Shown here one piece after another: positions 1-6,235 of a stretch of 8,366 bases of DNA. Origin of the DNA: Bacteroidales bacterium (lineage in GTDB: Bacteria > Bacteroidota > Bacteroidia > Bacteroidales > VadinHA17); NCBI GenBank assembly GCA_027451265.1, contig DAIDJT010000109.1, forward strand, positions 1 to 8,366, written 5' to 3'. The position numbers and the translations under genes were made by a program. How positions within the stretch are numbered: position 1 is the first letter of the stretch; every line of letters begins with the position of its first letter. The notes beneath the pieces were generated by a model, which was given only the letters and a program-made list of their open reading frames with translations, searched no databases and had not been told where the DNA came from.

Positions 1-59
1 AAAATAGCGACCTGTTGATAATTGATAAACGGCCAGGGCTGACTGAATCAATTATATGT

Positions 60-67
60 TACATTTG
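60..67 (+). promoter_or_regulatory. -7 promoter element of the TPR-comA-aroE operon
   Basis: TACATTTG matches the Bacteroidetes TAnnTTTG element at all six fixed positions and ends 20 nt before the first ATG of the operon. That would put transcription start near position 72 with a leader of about 15 nt. No convincing TTTG -33 element lies 19-21 nt upstream, so the call rests on the -7 match and its position. The first 59 bases of the window hold no recognisable gene. Confidence 0.5.
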
Positions 68-87
68 CATAATATTTTTCAGGGGAG

Positions 88-1494
88 ATGGAAGAGGAAA
101 GATCCGGTTTTGTGCATGACAGTGAGTTGGATGAGGTGATTCTCCGGTTTGAAAGAATGCGGAAGAACAAGGAGACCTGTTATTTTGATGTCAATGAGTT
201 TGAGACAATTATTGATTATTACCTTGAGGGGAACAACCCGGTCCACGCTTTTGAGGCTACCTCACTTGCGTGTGAGTTGCATCCCAACTCCGTTCCCATT
301 CTCATAAGGAAAGCACGCGTACTTCTTGAAAAAGGCAGGGCAACCGAAGCACTCACAATAGCCAGAAGGCTCGAGAACATAGAACCGGGCAATTGTGATA
401 TCTACCTTTGCAAAGCCACAGCCCTGGCCATGCTGGGAGACATCACCGGTGCACGCAAGGTATTTGACCTGGCGCTTGATACCGATACGGAAGATCCGGA
501 GACGATCCTGTACAGCATAACATCAGTACTTCAGAACCTGAATCTGCATGAGGAGATGATCCCGTACCTCCTCAGGCTGGCTGAACTTGAACCCGATTTT
601 GCGGCTCACCTTTATGACCTCGCCTATGCCTATGACAAGAAGGGAGACCACCGGATGAGCATTAAATATTATACCAGGTATCTCGATGAAGATCCGTATT
701 CTGACAGTGCCTGGTACAATCTTGGCATAATATACAATAAGACTGGTGATTACGGTAAATCACTGGAGGCTTATGATTATGCATTGGCCCTTAACCCTGA
801 AAACACCTTTGCTCTCTTCAACAAGGCAAATATTCTAAGCAACCTTGAGAAATACAGCGAGGCAATGGACGTTTACCGTGAGTTTGTGGAGGAGGAGCCT
901 GACAGTCTCGAAGGGCTGACATACCTTGCAGAGTGCTATGACAAGACGGGTGATGAGGTGATGGCACGAAAGTACTACGCTGAAGCCATAGATATTACCC
1001 CTGATTTTCCGGATCCATGGTACGGCCTGGGACTGTTGTCGCTGTCACGCAACAGGCCTGCCGAAAGCATCTCTCCGCTGAAGAAAGCCATCGAACTCGA
1101 TCCGGAGAACCCTGACTACTGGTTTTCCCTGGGCAAGGCACATATAATGCTCGGGAACATCAGGGAGGCAATCAGATGCTATATCGAGACGCTGATACTT
1201 GACGGCTACTATGACGAGGCATGGATTGAAACAGGCATAGTGATAATGATGACCGGCGCTTACAGGGGCGCAATACGGATCCTGAAAAAAGCCGCCAGAA
1301 TAAGCGGAGACCTTCCGGGAATTTATTTTCTCCTGGCATCAGCCTACCTTCATACCGGCAATATGACAGAAGCCGCACGAAACCTTGTTAAGGCAGCGAG
1401 GCTTGATCATGAACTGCTTGAAGAGTATTCAGTGCTTTTGCCTGAAGAGAAGCTGACAAATGCAATGAGAAGACTGTTCAGAAAAACCAACTAA
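88..1494 (+). CDS. Tetratricopeptide repeat protein, 12 tandem TPRs
   Basis: This 468-residue protein is almost entirely TPR solenoid. Twelve contiguous repeats run from residue 34 to 442, each 34 residues long except one of 35 (136-170). They show the usual small and aromatic pattern (for example WYNLGIIYNKTGDYGKSLEAY at 209-229) and many end in P-D or P-E. A charged N-terminal stretch of about 33 residues and a basic 26-residue tail flank them. There is no signal peptide or membrane segment, so it is probably a cytoplasmic scaffold; the partner cannot be read from sequence. The ATG at 88 is the first possible start, because an in-frame stop lies at 70-72. A purine run (AGGGGAG) directly abuts it, which is too close for an ideal ribosome binding site. 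It leads the operon, with comA 3 nt downstream. Family call is firm, role unknown. Confidence 0.93.
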   Translation: MEEERSGFVHDSELDEVILRFERMRKNKETCYFDVNEFETIIDYYLEGNNPVHAFEATSLACELHPNSVPILIRKARVLLEKGRATEALTIARRLENIEPGNCDIYLCKATALAMLGDITGARKVFDLALDTDTEDPETILYSITSVLQNLNLHEEMIPYLLRLAELEPDFAAHLYDLAYAYDKKGDHRMSIKYYTRYLDEDPYSDSAWYNLGIIYNKTGDYGKSLEAYDYALALNPENTFALFNKANILSNLEKYSEAMDVYREFVEEEPDSLEGLTYLAECYDKTGDEVMARKYYAEAIDITPDFPDPWYGLGLLSLSRNRPAESISPLKKAIELDPENPDYWFSLGKAHIMLGNIREAIRCYIETLILDGYYDEAWIETGIVIMMTGAYRGAIRILKKAARISGDLPGIYFLLASAYLHTGNMTEAARNLVKAARLDHELLEEYSVLLPEEKLTNAMRRLFRKTN

Positions 1495-1497
1495 GAT

Positions 1498-2277
1498 ATG
1501 AAACAAGCAAGACAGCTGCTGACACATATTCCGGAGAGACCTTCCAAACCGAGGAAGGAGGGGCTGACAATGGTAATGGACAAGGGACTCAGCCTCCGGG
1601 AGGCTGAAGACTTTGCAGAGGTGGGCAGCGGTTACGTCGACTTTGTGAAACTTGGTTTCGGAACCTCAGTAATTACTCCGGGCGTTGACAAAAAGATTAA
1701 AACCTACCATGACGCCGGTATGACTGTCTATTTCGGAGGGACTCTCTTCGAGGCATTCATAATAAGAGGCCTTTTCAACGAGTATGTTGACCTGCTGAGA
1801 AATGCAGGCGTGAGAATGGTTGAGATCTCCGACGGTTCCTATGAGTTTGAACACAGTGACAAGCTGGAATATATCTCGAAGCTTTCAAAGGAGTTCACGG
1901 TGGTCTCTGAGGTCGGGTCCAAAAAGAAGAATATTGTATATTCTCCTGACCAGTGGGTGGAAATGATGAAAGCCGAACTCTCCGCTGGCTCGGTGAAGGT
2001 AATCGCTGAGGCCCGCGAATCTGGCACCATAGGTATATATAATGATGACGGCTCGGTGAACCTGGAACTGATCAATACTATTTCCAGGGAGATAGGCTTC
2101 AGCAACGTTCTGTGGGAAGCACCGCTGAAACAGCAGCAGGCTTGGTTCATCACCAACTTCGGCGCCAATGTCAACCTCGGAAATATCGCTCCGAATGAGA
2201 TAATAGCATTGGAATCACTGAGGCTTGGGCTGAGAAGCGACACTTTCTTCAGTTTCCTTCCTGACAGTATGAAATGA
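1498..2277 (+). CDS. comA: Phosphosulfolactate synthase (ComA family)
   Basis: ComA adds sulfite to phosphoenolpyruvate to give (2R)-phospho-3-sulfolactate, the first step of coenzyme M synthesis in methanogens; the Bacillus homologue YitD belongs to spore sulfolactate formation. The 259-residue length fits this TIM-barrel family. Conserved blocks are visible in order: KPRKEGLTMVMDKGLS (17-32), DFVKLGFGTS (48-57), GGTLFE (80-85), VEISDGS (108-114), SEVGSK (137-142), EARESG (171-176), the EAPLKQQQ stretch (207-214), NVNLGNI (224-230) and LRLGLRSDTF (241-250). No coenzyme M is expected in a bacteroidete, so the product may feed another sulfonate or the enzyme may have changed substrate. No ComB, ComC or ComDE homologue is in the window. 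The gene starts 3 nt after the TPR stop and its end overlaps aroE by 4 nt, so the three are probably co-transcribed. Family call is strong; pathway is inferred. Confidence 0.9.
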   Translation: MKQARQLLTHIPERPSKPRKEGLTMVMDKGLSLREAEDFAEVGSGYVDFVKLGFGTSVITPGVDKKIKTYHDAGMTVYFGGTLFEAFIIRGLFNEYVDLLRNAGVRMVEISDGSYEFEHSDKLEYISKLSKEFTVVSEVGSKKKNIVYSPDQWVEMMKAELSAGSVKVIAEARESGTIGIYNDDGSVNLELINTISREIGFSNVLWEAPLKQQQAWFITNFGANVNLGNIAPNEIIALESLRLGLRSDTFFSFLPDSMK

Positions 2278-3023
2278 AGCTCTTCGGAATCATAGGATAT
2301 CCGCTCGGACATTCATTTTCCCAAAAGCATTTTACTGAAAAATTCGAACGCGAGCACCTTGCTGACCATGCTTACCAAAGGTTCGAGCTGCCGGAGATAG
2401 GCATGCTTCCGGCTTTGCTGGAAAAGGAGCCTGACCTCTGCGGGTTCAATGTCACCATTCCCTGGAAGGTGAAGGTGATGGATTACCTCGACGAGATTGA
2501 CCCTGTGGCAGACGGGATAGGAGCAGTGAACACCGTCAGGGTCTCACGCCGCAACGGCCGGACCTGGCTGAAGGGCTACAACACCGATGCACCCGCCTTC
2601 AGGGAGTCGCTGCTCGCAAACCTGACAGCACTGCCTGACACAGCCCTCGTCCTGGGCACCGGTGGAGCGGCAAAGAGCGTTATGCATACCCTCATTGATC
2701 TGAATATCATCGCTATACCTGTTTCGCGCCGGCTGGTCCGGGGCGGATATACATATGATGACCTGCCGGGTTATATGATCAGCGAAGCCGGAGTGATTAT
2801 CAATACCACCCCCCTCGGGATGGCACCCAATACCGATGCAATGCCTCCGATTGATTACAGTTGCCTGAAGGAAGGACAACTTCTGTTCGACCTCATCTAC
2901 AACCCACCCGTGACGGCATTCCTTGCAATGGGAGAGGAGCACGGCTGCATGACTGTGAACGGCGAGGAGATGTTCCTTATACAGGCTAAGCTTGCCTGGG
3001 ACATATGGAACGCCGCAGAATAA
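2274..3023 (+). CDS. aroE: Shikimate dehydrogenase
   Basis: AroE reduces 3-dehydroshikimate to shikimate with NADPH in chorismate and aromatic amino acid synthesis. Active-site residues are present at near-canonical positions: S14 and S16 in GYPLGHSFSQ, catalytic K65 in NVTIPWK, N86 in GAVNT, D105 in YNTDA and Q237 in the C-terminal FLIQA. The nucleotide-binding loop is GTGGAAKS (128-135). SRR (151-153) lies where the NADP-phosphate-binding NRT motif is usual, and NTTPLGM (177-183) is intact. The length, 249 residues, is slightly under the 270 or so common elsewhere. The ATG overlaps the comA stop as ATGA, so translational coupling is likely. It ends the operon; the next gene, truA, converges on it 54 nt away. 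Confidence 0.96.
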   Translation: MKLFGIIGYPLGHSFSQKHFTEKFEREHLADHAYQRFELPEIGMLPALLEKEPDLCGFNVTIPWKVKVMDYLDEIDPVADGIGAVNTVRVSRRNGRTWLKGYNTDAPAFRESLLANLTALPDTALVLGTGGAAKSVMHTLIDLNIIAIPVSRRLVRGGYTYDDLPGYMISEAGVIINTTPLGMAPNTDAMPPIDYSCLKEGQLLFDLIYNPPVTAFLAMGEEHGCMTVNGEEMFLIQAKLAWDIWNAAE

Positions 3024-3077
3024 CGGCGGGCCGGCCAGGGAAGCTGATTATATTCAGAAATTTTTCCGGTATTGAAA

Positions 3078-3830
3078 TCAGATAAATATTTCTCCGGGAT
3101 AATCAATTGCCGTCAGTGACAGTCCGTGTGCGGGGGCTGACTGTCCCGCCAGGCCACGGTTCTTCCCCTGCAAAATGGCTTCAAAATCATTCAGTGACAG
3201 TTTTCCCCTGCCTGCCGGTATCAGTGTGCCAACCACCGCCCTCACCATATTCCTCAGGAATCTGTCGGCGGTGATAGTGAAGATGAGTTTTTCACCCCTG
3301 GCATCCCATCGCGCATGAGTGACCCTGCAGATGTTTGTCTTGTTGCTTCCATGCAGCCGGCTGAAGCTTGTGAAATCGGTGTGCTTCAGCAGTATCTCTG
3401 CGGCCTCATTCATTTTCTCAATGTCAAGCTGCCAGTAAAGCAGCCATGCGGAGTCAGCACAGAACGGGTCCTTCACCCTGGTCACGGTATACTGATATGT
3501 CCGGGAAATGGCATCAAACCTGGCATTGGCTTCAGGCTTCACCTTCGTGATCCTGCTTACCGCTATGTCATCAGGCAATATCCCGTTAAGATTGTAAATA
3601 AGCTGGTTGTCACCATCAAGGTCATTACGCGCAGCATCAAAATGAGCGCAGAAGAAAGAGGCATGCACTCCCGTGTCAGTCCGGCCGGCACCGGTTATTG
3701 CAATCTGGGATGAAAGCACTGTGCTGAGTGCCTTTGTCAGCACACCCTGTACGGTGTGCTTGCCCGGCTGCATCTGCCAGCCATTGTAAGCCGTGCCGCG
3801 GAATGAGAGGAAAATGAAGTAACGTGTCAT
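3078..3830 (-). CDS. truA: tRNA pseudouridine(38-40) synthase TruA
   Basis: TruA converts uridines 38, 39 and 40 of the tRNA anticodon arm to pseudouridine. The 250-residue length is normal for the family. The catalytic aspartate is D52 in the signature GAGRTDTGVHA (47-57). The conserved tyrosine stretch SRTYQY (109-114), FLRNMVR (191-197) and the terminal SAPAHGL block (231-237) are all present, so the enzyme looks intact. The start MTRYFIFLSFRGTAYNGWQ is the family's usual N-terminus. It is transcribed away from the threonine aldolase gene and toward aroE, and appears to be monocistronic. No strong terminator is visible in the 54 nt between the truA and aroE stops. Confidence 0.96.
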   Translation of the reverse strand: MTRYFIFLSFRGTAYNGWQMQPGKHTVQGVLTKALSTVLSSQIAITGAGRTDTGVHASFFCAHFDAARNDLDGDNQLIYNLNGILPDDIAVSRITKVKPEANARFDAISRTYQYTVTRVKDPFCADSAWLLYWQLDIEKMNEAAEILLKHTDFTSFSRLHGSNKTNICRVTHARWDARGEKLIFTITADRFLRNMVRAVVGTLIPAGRGKLSLNDFEAILQGKNRGLAGQSAPAHGLSLTAIDYPGEIFI

Positions 3831-3845
3831 GTCAGAAGCAAAATG

Positions 3846-3853
3846 TAAAGATA
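3846..3853 (-). promoter_or_regulatory. Possible -7 element for truA
   Basis: On the minus strand this reads TATCTTTA, matching TAnnTTTG at five of six fixed positions, 15 nt before the truA ATG. No TTTG is seen at the -33 position. It is offered only because the spacing suits a short leader, as at other genes here. Confidence 0.3.
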
Positions 3854-3864
3854 GCTAAAGAACA

Positions 3865-3895
3865 TTGGCCGGGAGGTTCCTTTTGACTAAATTGC
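3865..3895 (+). promoter_or_regulatory. Weak candidate promoter for the threonine aldolase gene
   Basis: TTG at 3865-3867 and TAAATTGC at 3888-3895 are 20 nt apart, the right spacing for a Bacteroidetes promoter. However, the -7 element matches only four of the six fixed bases. It is the best candidate I find in the 88-nt region shared with the divergent truA. Confidence 0.2.
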
Positions 3896-3918
3896 AGGGA
3901 TCATAAAACTGTTAATTC

Positions 3919-4968
3919 ATGAGCGAACCGGTCCTCAAACGAGGCTTTGCAAGCGACAATAATTCTGGCGTCCATCCCGCAGTGATGAAGGAACTGCTGC
4001 GCGTCAACAGGGGACATGTGGTGGGTTACGGCGACGACCCGTTCACCGAGACCGCCAAAGAACTGATCAGGAATGAATTGGGTGAACAGACGGAAGTATA
4101 TTTCGTATTCACCGGCACCGGAGCCAATGTGCTTGGACTGGCCGGGACGATGAGGTCATGGAACTCTGTCATCACTTCACATACTGCCCACATAGAGACG
4201 GATGAATGCGGTGCACCTGAGAAATTTGCAGGATGCAAGGTGCTGTCGGTTGATACCCCTGACGGCAAGCTAAGGCCCGAAATGCTTGAAAGGCATATGC
4301 ACGGATTTGATTTTGAGCACCACAGCCAGCCAAAGGTGATTTCAATCTCGCAGGCAACAGAGATGGGAACGGTATATACCCCGGGGGAGGTGAAGGAACT
4401 GGCTGACTACGCCCATAAGAATGGCCTGCTGCTTCATATGGACGGCGCACGAATTGCCAATGCCGCAGTCACCCTGGGGGTGCCCTTCAGGGAATTCACA
4501 ACCGATGCGGGGGTGGATATTCTCTCCTTTGGCGGCACCAAAAACGGAATGATGTACGGCGAGGCAGTCTGCTTTCTTAAACCCGGACTTTCGGAAGGAT
4601 TCAAATACCTCAGGAAACAGGGGATGCAGCTGGCATCCAAGATGCGGTTCATATCCGCACAGTATATAGCCTACCTCTCAGGCGGACTATGGAAGGAGTG
4701 CGCCTCACATTCAAACAGGATGGCACGGGAACTGCAAAGAAGGCTGAGGGAGATCAGCGGCATAAAGATCACCCAGAAGGTGGAGGCCAATGGTGTCTTC
4801 GTGATTATGCCCGACAGGGTGGCAGCACTGCTGAGCAGGGAGTATTTCTTCTATCCCTGGAATGAACATACGTCTGAATTCCGGTTGATGACCAGCTGGG
4901 ATACAACTTCAGATGACATTGTGCAATTTGCAGACAGACTGAAAAATATGATGTCAGATTTGAGATAA
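3919..4968 (+). CDS. ltaE: Low-specificity L-threonine aldolase (PLP enzyme)
   Basis: Threonine aldolases split L-threonine or L-allo-threonine into glycine and acetaldehyde using pyridoxal phosphate. This 349-residue protein has the fold-type I layout of the beta-eliminating lyase family (PF01212). It shows an N-terminal FASDNNSGVHP (10-20), VGYGDDP (35-41), the phosphate-binding TGTGAN (65-70), SHTAHIETDECGAPE (87-101) with candidate PLP-stacking histidines H88 and H91, the HMDGAR block with D175 and R178 (173-178), and the PLP lysine K208 in SFGGTKNGMMYGE. Length and motifs look complete. The exact stereochemical preference cannot be read from sequence. The gene stands alone, divergent from truA and ending 3 nt from the convergent membrane-protein gene. 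Confidence 0.92.
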   Translation: MSEPVLKRGFASDNNSGVHPAVMKELLRVNRGHVVGYGDDPFTETAKELIRNELGEQTEVYFVFTGTGANVLGLAGTMRSWNSVITSHTAHIETDECGAPEKFAGCKVLSVDTPDGKLRPEMLERHMHGFDFEHHSQPKVISISQATEMGTVYTPGEVKELADYAHKNGLLLHMDGARIANAAVTLGVPFREFTTDAGVDILSFGGTKNGMMYGEAVCFLKPGLSEGFKYLRKQGMQLASKMRFISAQYIAYLSGGLWKECASHSNRMARELQRRLREISGIKITQKVEANGVFVIMPDRVAALLSREYFFYPWNEHTSEFRLMTSWDTTSDDIVQFADRLKNMMSDLR

Positions 4969-4971
4969 CGT

Positions 4972-5886
4972 CTATCCCTTCTTAAATCTCAGTAGCAGGG
5001 AAATGGAGAACACAGACAGGGTTGAGAACATGTAATACGGCAACCATAATGAATCTGTTTCAGATCCTGAATCGGCATAGTCGAAAATAAATACAACCGC
5101 CATCACGGGGATTGATGCCAGCCATGCTGTCAGTCCTGCCAATGCAAGATCGTGTTTTTGCTTTTCATCGTACAGGTTTGCTTCAGCCCGGCGGGCAATT
5201 CTCAGAAGCCAGAAGATAACCATCGAAATATAGGGCAGAATAATTGCAAGGCAGTAAAACAGCAGGAGTTTTATGAGCCAGCTCCCGAACTTCCATCCCT
5301 GAAGAGACACATCTGCAAAGACTGTGAATGCAAATCCTGCCAGACCACACACAATTCCAACATACTGGGTAATCTCAAAAAACGCTTCGTTAACAGCTGG
5401 TTTCGCAGTTGGGGTGGCAAAGGTTTTCCCTTTCATCAGACTGAAGATAAGCAGGAAGCCTGAGATGCAAAAAGTCAGCTGAACAGCCAGGGAAATGAAT
5501 AACCAGGTCCACTCCATGATGCAGCCGCCTGCACTCCGGTAGTCATGATAGATATCCACCAGCGCTGCCCAGTCAGGTACGATTGCGATTCCTGAAACAA
5601 CGCCTGTCAGGGTACAAATCACAGTCAAGGGGCTGGTTTTTAGTCCGTTTTCAAATGCCCTGAACATCATAAATGCAAATGAGCCGTAAAGAAGTATCCG
5701 GATGATAAGGCCGATTCCCAGTCCGTTATCAGGAAATTCCTCAGGCACCGGATTTGCCCTCATCTGCGAGTAGGCATACAGGTCATAAAAGATCCACATT
5801 GATGCCAGGATCAGGAATACCAGCGTAATAATTATCAGGGTTCTGAGCCGGCTGTGCGGCCCCGGAAGAGTGGTCATCTTTCCCAT
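4972..5886 (-). CDS. Predicted eight-helix membrane protein of unknown function
   Basis: I do not recognise a family. The 304-residue protein is strongly hydrophobic, with about eight membrane segments near residues 16-38, 57-76, 86-104, 126-150, 173-193, 203-229, 248-270 and 280-299. The loops are short. The N-terminus and the loop around 229-246 are basic and probably cytoplasmic. A tight turn at 105-125 contains several acidic and aromatic residues. There is no nucleotide-binding motif or obvious catalytic signature. It starts 27 nt after the stop of the small regulator gene, so the two are likely one transcript. Small YozG-like regulators are often followed by integral membrane proteins such as DUF2975. 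This one is about twice DUF2975 length and I do not assign it there. A second ATG at codon 4 is an alternative start. Confidence 0.85.
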   Translation of the reverse strand: MGKMTTLPGPHSRLRTLIIITLVFLILASMWIFYDLYAYSQMRANPVPEEFPDNGLGIGLIIRILLYGSFAFMMFRAFENGLKTSPLTVICTLTGVVSGIAIVPDWAALVDIYHDYRSAGGCIMEWTWLFISLAVQLTFCISGFLLIFSLMKGKTFATPTAKPAVNEAFFEITQYVGIVCGLAGFAFTVFADVSLQGWKFGSWLIKLLLFYCLAIILPYISMVIFWLLRIARRAEANLYDEKQKHDLALAGLTAWLASIPVMAVVFIFDYADSGSETDSLWLPYYMFSTLSVFSISLLLRFKKG

Positions 5887-5913
5887 AAATGTGTCAGTTT
5901 AGCCTCACGGACA

Positions 5914-6132
5914 TTATTTCTTTCCATGGTTATCTGTGATATGGAATACTTCCTCCACATTCTTTCCGAAAAATCCTGCGATTCTGAATGCCAGCAAGGT
6001 TGACGGAATGAACTTCCCCTTTTCTATGGCATGAATGGTCTGCCTTGTAACACCTACTGCTGCTGCGAGCTCCTCCTGAGACATCTCATTGTTGTCAAAT
6101 CGAAGGCGTCTGATGTTGTTCCCCAGCTCCAT
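5914..6132 (-). CDS. Small XRE-family (YozG-like) transcriptional regulator
   Basis: A 72-residue, single-domain Cro/CI helix-turn-helix protein. The helix-turn-helix is the classic stretch MSQEELAAAVGVTRQTIHAIEKG (17-39), with the recognition helix around 28-39. The protein ends with FFGKNVEEVFHI (54-65), as in YozG-type regulators. I chose the ATG at 6132 rather than the in-frame ATG at 6171 for two reasons: it begins directly at the family N-terminus (MELGNNIRRLRFDN), and the predicted promoter lies between the two, so the upstream ATG would not be transcribed. Fourteen bases of sequence ahead of the start show no Shine-Dalgarno motif. It probably binds its own promoter (see the palindrome at 6157-6176) and is co-transcribed with the eight-helix membrane protein. 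Confidence 0.92.
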   Translation of the reverse strand: MELGNNIRRLRFDNNEMSQEELAAAVGVTRQTIHAIEKGKFIPSTLLAFRIAGFFGKNVEEVFHITDNHGKK

Positions 6133-6153
6133 GTGATGTAAATTATGCAGTAA

Positions 6154-6185
6154 CAAATGTAAAGTATACATTACATATCTGCAAA
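6154..6185 (-). promoter_or_regulatory. Promoter of the regulator/membrane-protein operon
   Basis: The minus strand reads TTTG (6185-6182), a 20-nt spacer, then TACATTTG (6161-6154). Both elements match the Bacteroidetes -33/-7 consensus exactly. Transcription would begin near 6149, about 16 nt before the ATG at 6132. This is the best promoter in the window and it settles the start of the regulator gene. Confidence 0.7.
6157..6176. promoter_or_regulatory. Candidate operator, near-perfect palindrome
   Basis: ATGTAAAGTATACATTACAT is symmetric at 18 of 20 positions, around a central GTATAC, with ATGTAA and TTACAT arms. It fills most of the promoter spacer and covers four bases of the -7 element, so a dimer bound here would block transcription. 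The likely ligand is the XRE regulator encoded just downstream (inference). Confidence 0.6.
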
Positions 6186-6216
6186 TGTTTTGCTTTTTTC
6201 CTTCCCGTGATAATAA

Positions 6217-6235
6217 AGCCTGAAGGGATTCAGCT
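6217..6235 (-). terminator. Weak hairpin at the end of queA
   Basis: The minus strand can form a seven-pair stem (AGC-TGAA with TTCA-GCT, one bulged G, loop TCCC) that spans the queA stop codon and is followed by TTATTAT. It lacks a GC-rich stem or long T run, so termination here is uncertain. Confidence 0.25.

Noticed and set aside
1..87. A possible gene end in the open plus-strand frame from position 3
   Set aside because: The frame runs without a stop through the promoter and into the TPR gene start, and its translation has no protein-like character.
1839..2312. A 157-codon minus-strand open frame opposite comA
   Set aside because: It is antisense to the well-supported comA, has a low-complexity serine-rich translation and matches no family I know.
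3024..3077. A terminator between the convergent aroE and truA genes
   Set aside because: CTGA/TCAG near 3044-3057 could form only a four-pair stem before AAATTTTT, and GGCCGGCC at 3029-3036 has no T run after it. Neither is convincing.
3315..3713. A 132-codon plus-strand open frame opposite truA
   Set aside because: It is a shadow of truA, including its catalytic motif region, and has no promoter or recognisable domain.
4972..5886. Assigning the membrane protein to DUF2975
   Set aside because: DUF2975 proteins are about half this length with around four helices. Only the regulator context fits, so no family was assigned.
6133..6171. A 13-residue N-terminal extension of the XRE regulator from the ATG at 6171
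   Set aside because: This ATG lies upstream of the predicted -7 element, so it would not be in the transcript. The helix-turn-helix family starts at the ATG at 6132.
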